A DNA stretch of 64,000 bases from Pelagibacterium xiamenense (GTDB taxonomy: Bacteria > Pseudomonadota > Alphaproteobacteria > Rhizobiales > Devosiaceae), in contig NZ_JAJOYS010000003.1 in NCBI RefSeq assembly GCF_021166475.1, positions 434,001 through 498,000 of the forward strand. Reading direction: 5' to 3'. Of this stretch, positions 63,331 to 64,000 are shown piece after piece. The translations under genes were made by a program, and so were the position numbers. The notes beneath the pieces were generated by a model. That model was not told where the DNA came from and made no database searches. It saw only the letters and a program-made list of their open reading frames with translations. Numbering within the stretch: the first letter of the stretch is position 1; the number at the start of each line of letters is the position of its first letter.

Positions 63331-64000
63331 TTACTTGCCCTTCCTATTGTGGCGCGAGCGAACGATGAACTTGTCCGTCGCCTTATTGGTGCGGGTGCGC
63401 TTGCCCTTGGTCGGCTTGCCCCACGGGGTGACCGGGTTACGGCCGCCCGAGGTGCGGCCTTCACCACCACCGTGCGGGTGGTCGACCGGGTTCATCGCGA
63501 CACCGCGAACGTTCGGACGCTTGCCCAGCCAGCGGCTGCGGCCGGCCTTGCCCAGGCTCGTGTTCGAGTGATCGGGGTTCGAAACCGAGCCCACGGTCGC
63601 AAGGCACGAACCGTGCACCAGGCGCTGCTCACCCGAGTTGAGCCGGAGGATCGCCCAGCCCGCGTCACGGCCGACATACTGTGCATAAGCACCGGCCGAA
63701 CGCGCGATCTGACCGCCCTTTTTGGGCTTCAGCTCGATATTATGAACGATCGTGCCAACCGGCATGCGCTCGAGCGGCATGGTGTTGCCCGGCTTGACGT
63801 CAACCGCCGAGAGCGAGGACACGACCTTGTCGCCGGCAGCAAGGCGCTGCGGGGCGAGGATATAGGCCTGTTCACCGTCTTCGTAGTTGACCAGCGCGAT
63901 GAACGCTGTCCGGTTCGGATCGTATTCCAGCCGCTCCACAGTGCCGACGACGTCGAACTTGGTGCGCTTGAAATCGACCATGCGGTAACGCCGCTTGTGC
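63331..64000 (-). CDS. rplB: 50S ribosomal protein L2 (5' end beyond window)
   Basis: The open frame runs through the window edge, encoding the final 223 or so residues of L2. [12 protein letters not shown] is at the edge, so the missing part is only the N-terminal sixty or so residues. Key elements: [31 protein letters not shown], and the peptidyl-transferase-proximal [18 protein letters not shown]. The apparent ATG at 63981 is internal. Confidence 0.97.
   Translation of the reverse strand, partial: HKRRYRMVDFKRTKFDVVGTVERLEYDPNRTAFIALVNYEDGEQAYILAPQRLAAGDKVVSSLSAVDVKPGNTMPLERMPVGTIVHNIELKPKKGGQIARSAGAYAQYVGRDAGWAILRLNSGEQRLVHGSCLATVGSVSNPDHSNTSLGKAGRSRWLGKRPNVRGVAMNPVDHPHGGGEGRTSGGRNPVTPWGKPTKGKRTRTNKATDKFIVRSRHNRKGK

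Noticed and set aside
1-64000. CRISPR arrays, insertion sequences, prophage or integrons
   Set aside because: No direct-repeat arrays, transposases, integrases or phage genes were seen; the single tRNA has no adjacent integrase.

Overview
The window is a stretch of high-GC alphaproteobacterial chromosome. Gene content and order point to Hyphomicrobiales: purMN divergent from an AI-2E family permease and an hdaA-like gene, divK-pleD, mipZ, clpS-clpA, DUF1489, ATP12, a zinc-ribbon DinB, and a FliN-like orphan beside lipB. Devosiaceae (Devosia or Pelagibacterium type) is my best guess, from general resemblance only. Nothing looks like prophage, plasmid, IS or CRISPR, so this is core genome with a few small accessory genes.

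Layout. 1-4.1 kb: hdaA fragment and permease on the minus strand, then purM-purN and an EamA transporter on plus. 4.1-11.2 kb: mostly minus, with a small proline-rich ORF, a VOC protein, gatB, a GNAT, chorismate mutase, then a pentapeptide protein, gatA, a second GNAT and gatC; a YjhX-family gene sits between on plus. 11.3-24.9 kb: a degenerate MBL-like protein (minus), then plus-strand ruvX, DUF1772, pyrB and an inactive-looking dihydroorotase, plsY, dprA, topA, rnr, DUF983, rpmG and an arsR-led five-gene operon. 24.9-25.2 kb is gene-free and rich in palindromes. 25.2-27.0 kb: divK-pleD cell-cycle signalling on minus. 27.1-31.6 kb: plus operon of DUF3572, dinB, ridA, a GDPD phosphodiesterase, a FemAB-like acyltransferase and a HIT protein. 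31.6-34.5 kb: clpS-clpA on minus.

34.7-41.5 kb: a D,D-carboxypeptidase with a SPOR domain, mipZ, DUF1489, a 33-codon membrane microprotein, mgtE, an alkyladenine glycosylase and an L,D-transpeptidase. A tRNA-Leu(GAG) follows at 41.7 kb. 41.9-46.8 kb: FliN-like orphan, lipB, DUF4282, then rimO-folP-folB-folK packed head to tail. 46.8-50.6 kb: minus operon rarA, rluC-like, HAD phosphatase, ATP12. 50.9-52.1 kb: an ornithine/lysine decarboxylase. 52.1-64.0 kb: the S10-spc-alpha ribosomal cluster on minus, from the truncated rplB to rplQ, with secY, adk and rpoA embedded.

The genes serve translation (ribosomal proteins, GatCAB, RimO), nucleotide, folate and lipoate synthesis, DNA upkeep (TopA, DprA, RuvX, DinB, RarA, glycosylase), proteolysis (ClpSA), cell wall, and the asymmetric cell cycle (DivK, PleD, MipZ). 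I found no clear novel multi-gene system. The best leads are small: a palindrome cluster at 25.0-25.2 kb, mutually exclusive hairpins between rplO and secY, a 33-aa membrane protein, an orphan YjhX-family gene, a degenerate metallo-beta-lactamase-like protein, and a probable leaderless transcript for the DNA glycosylase.
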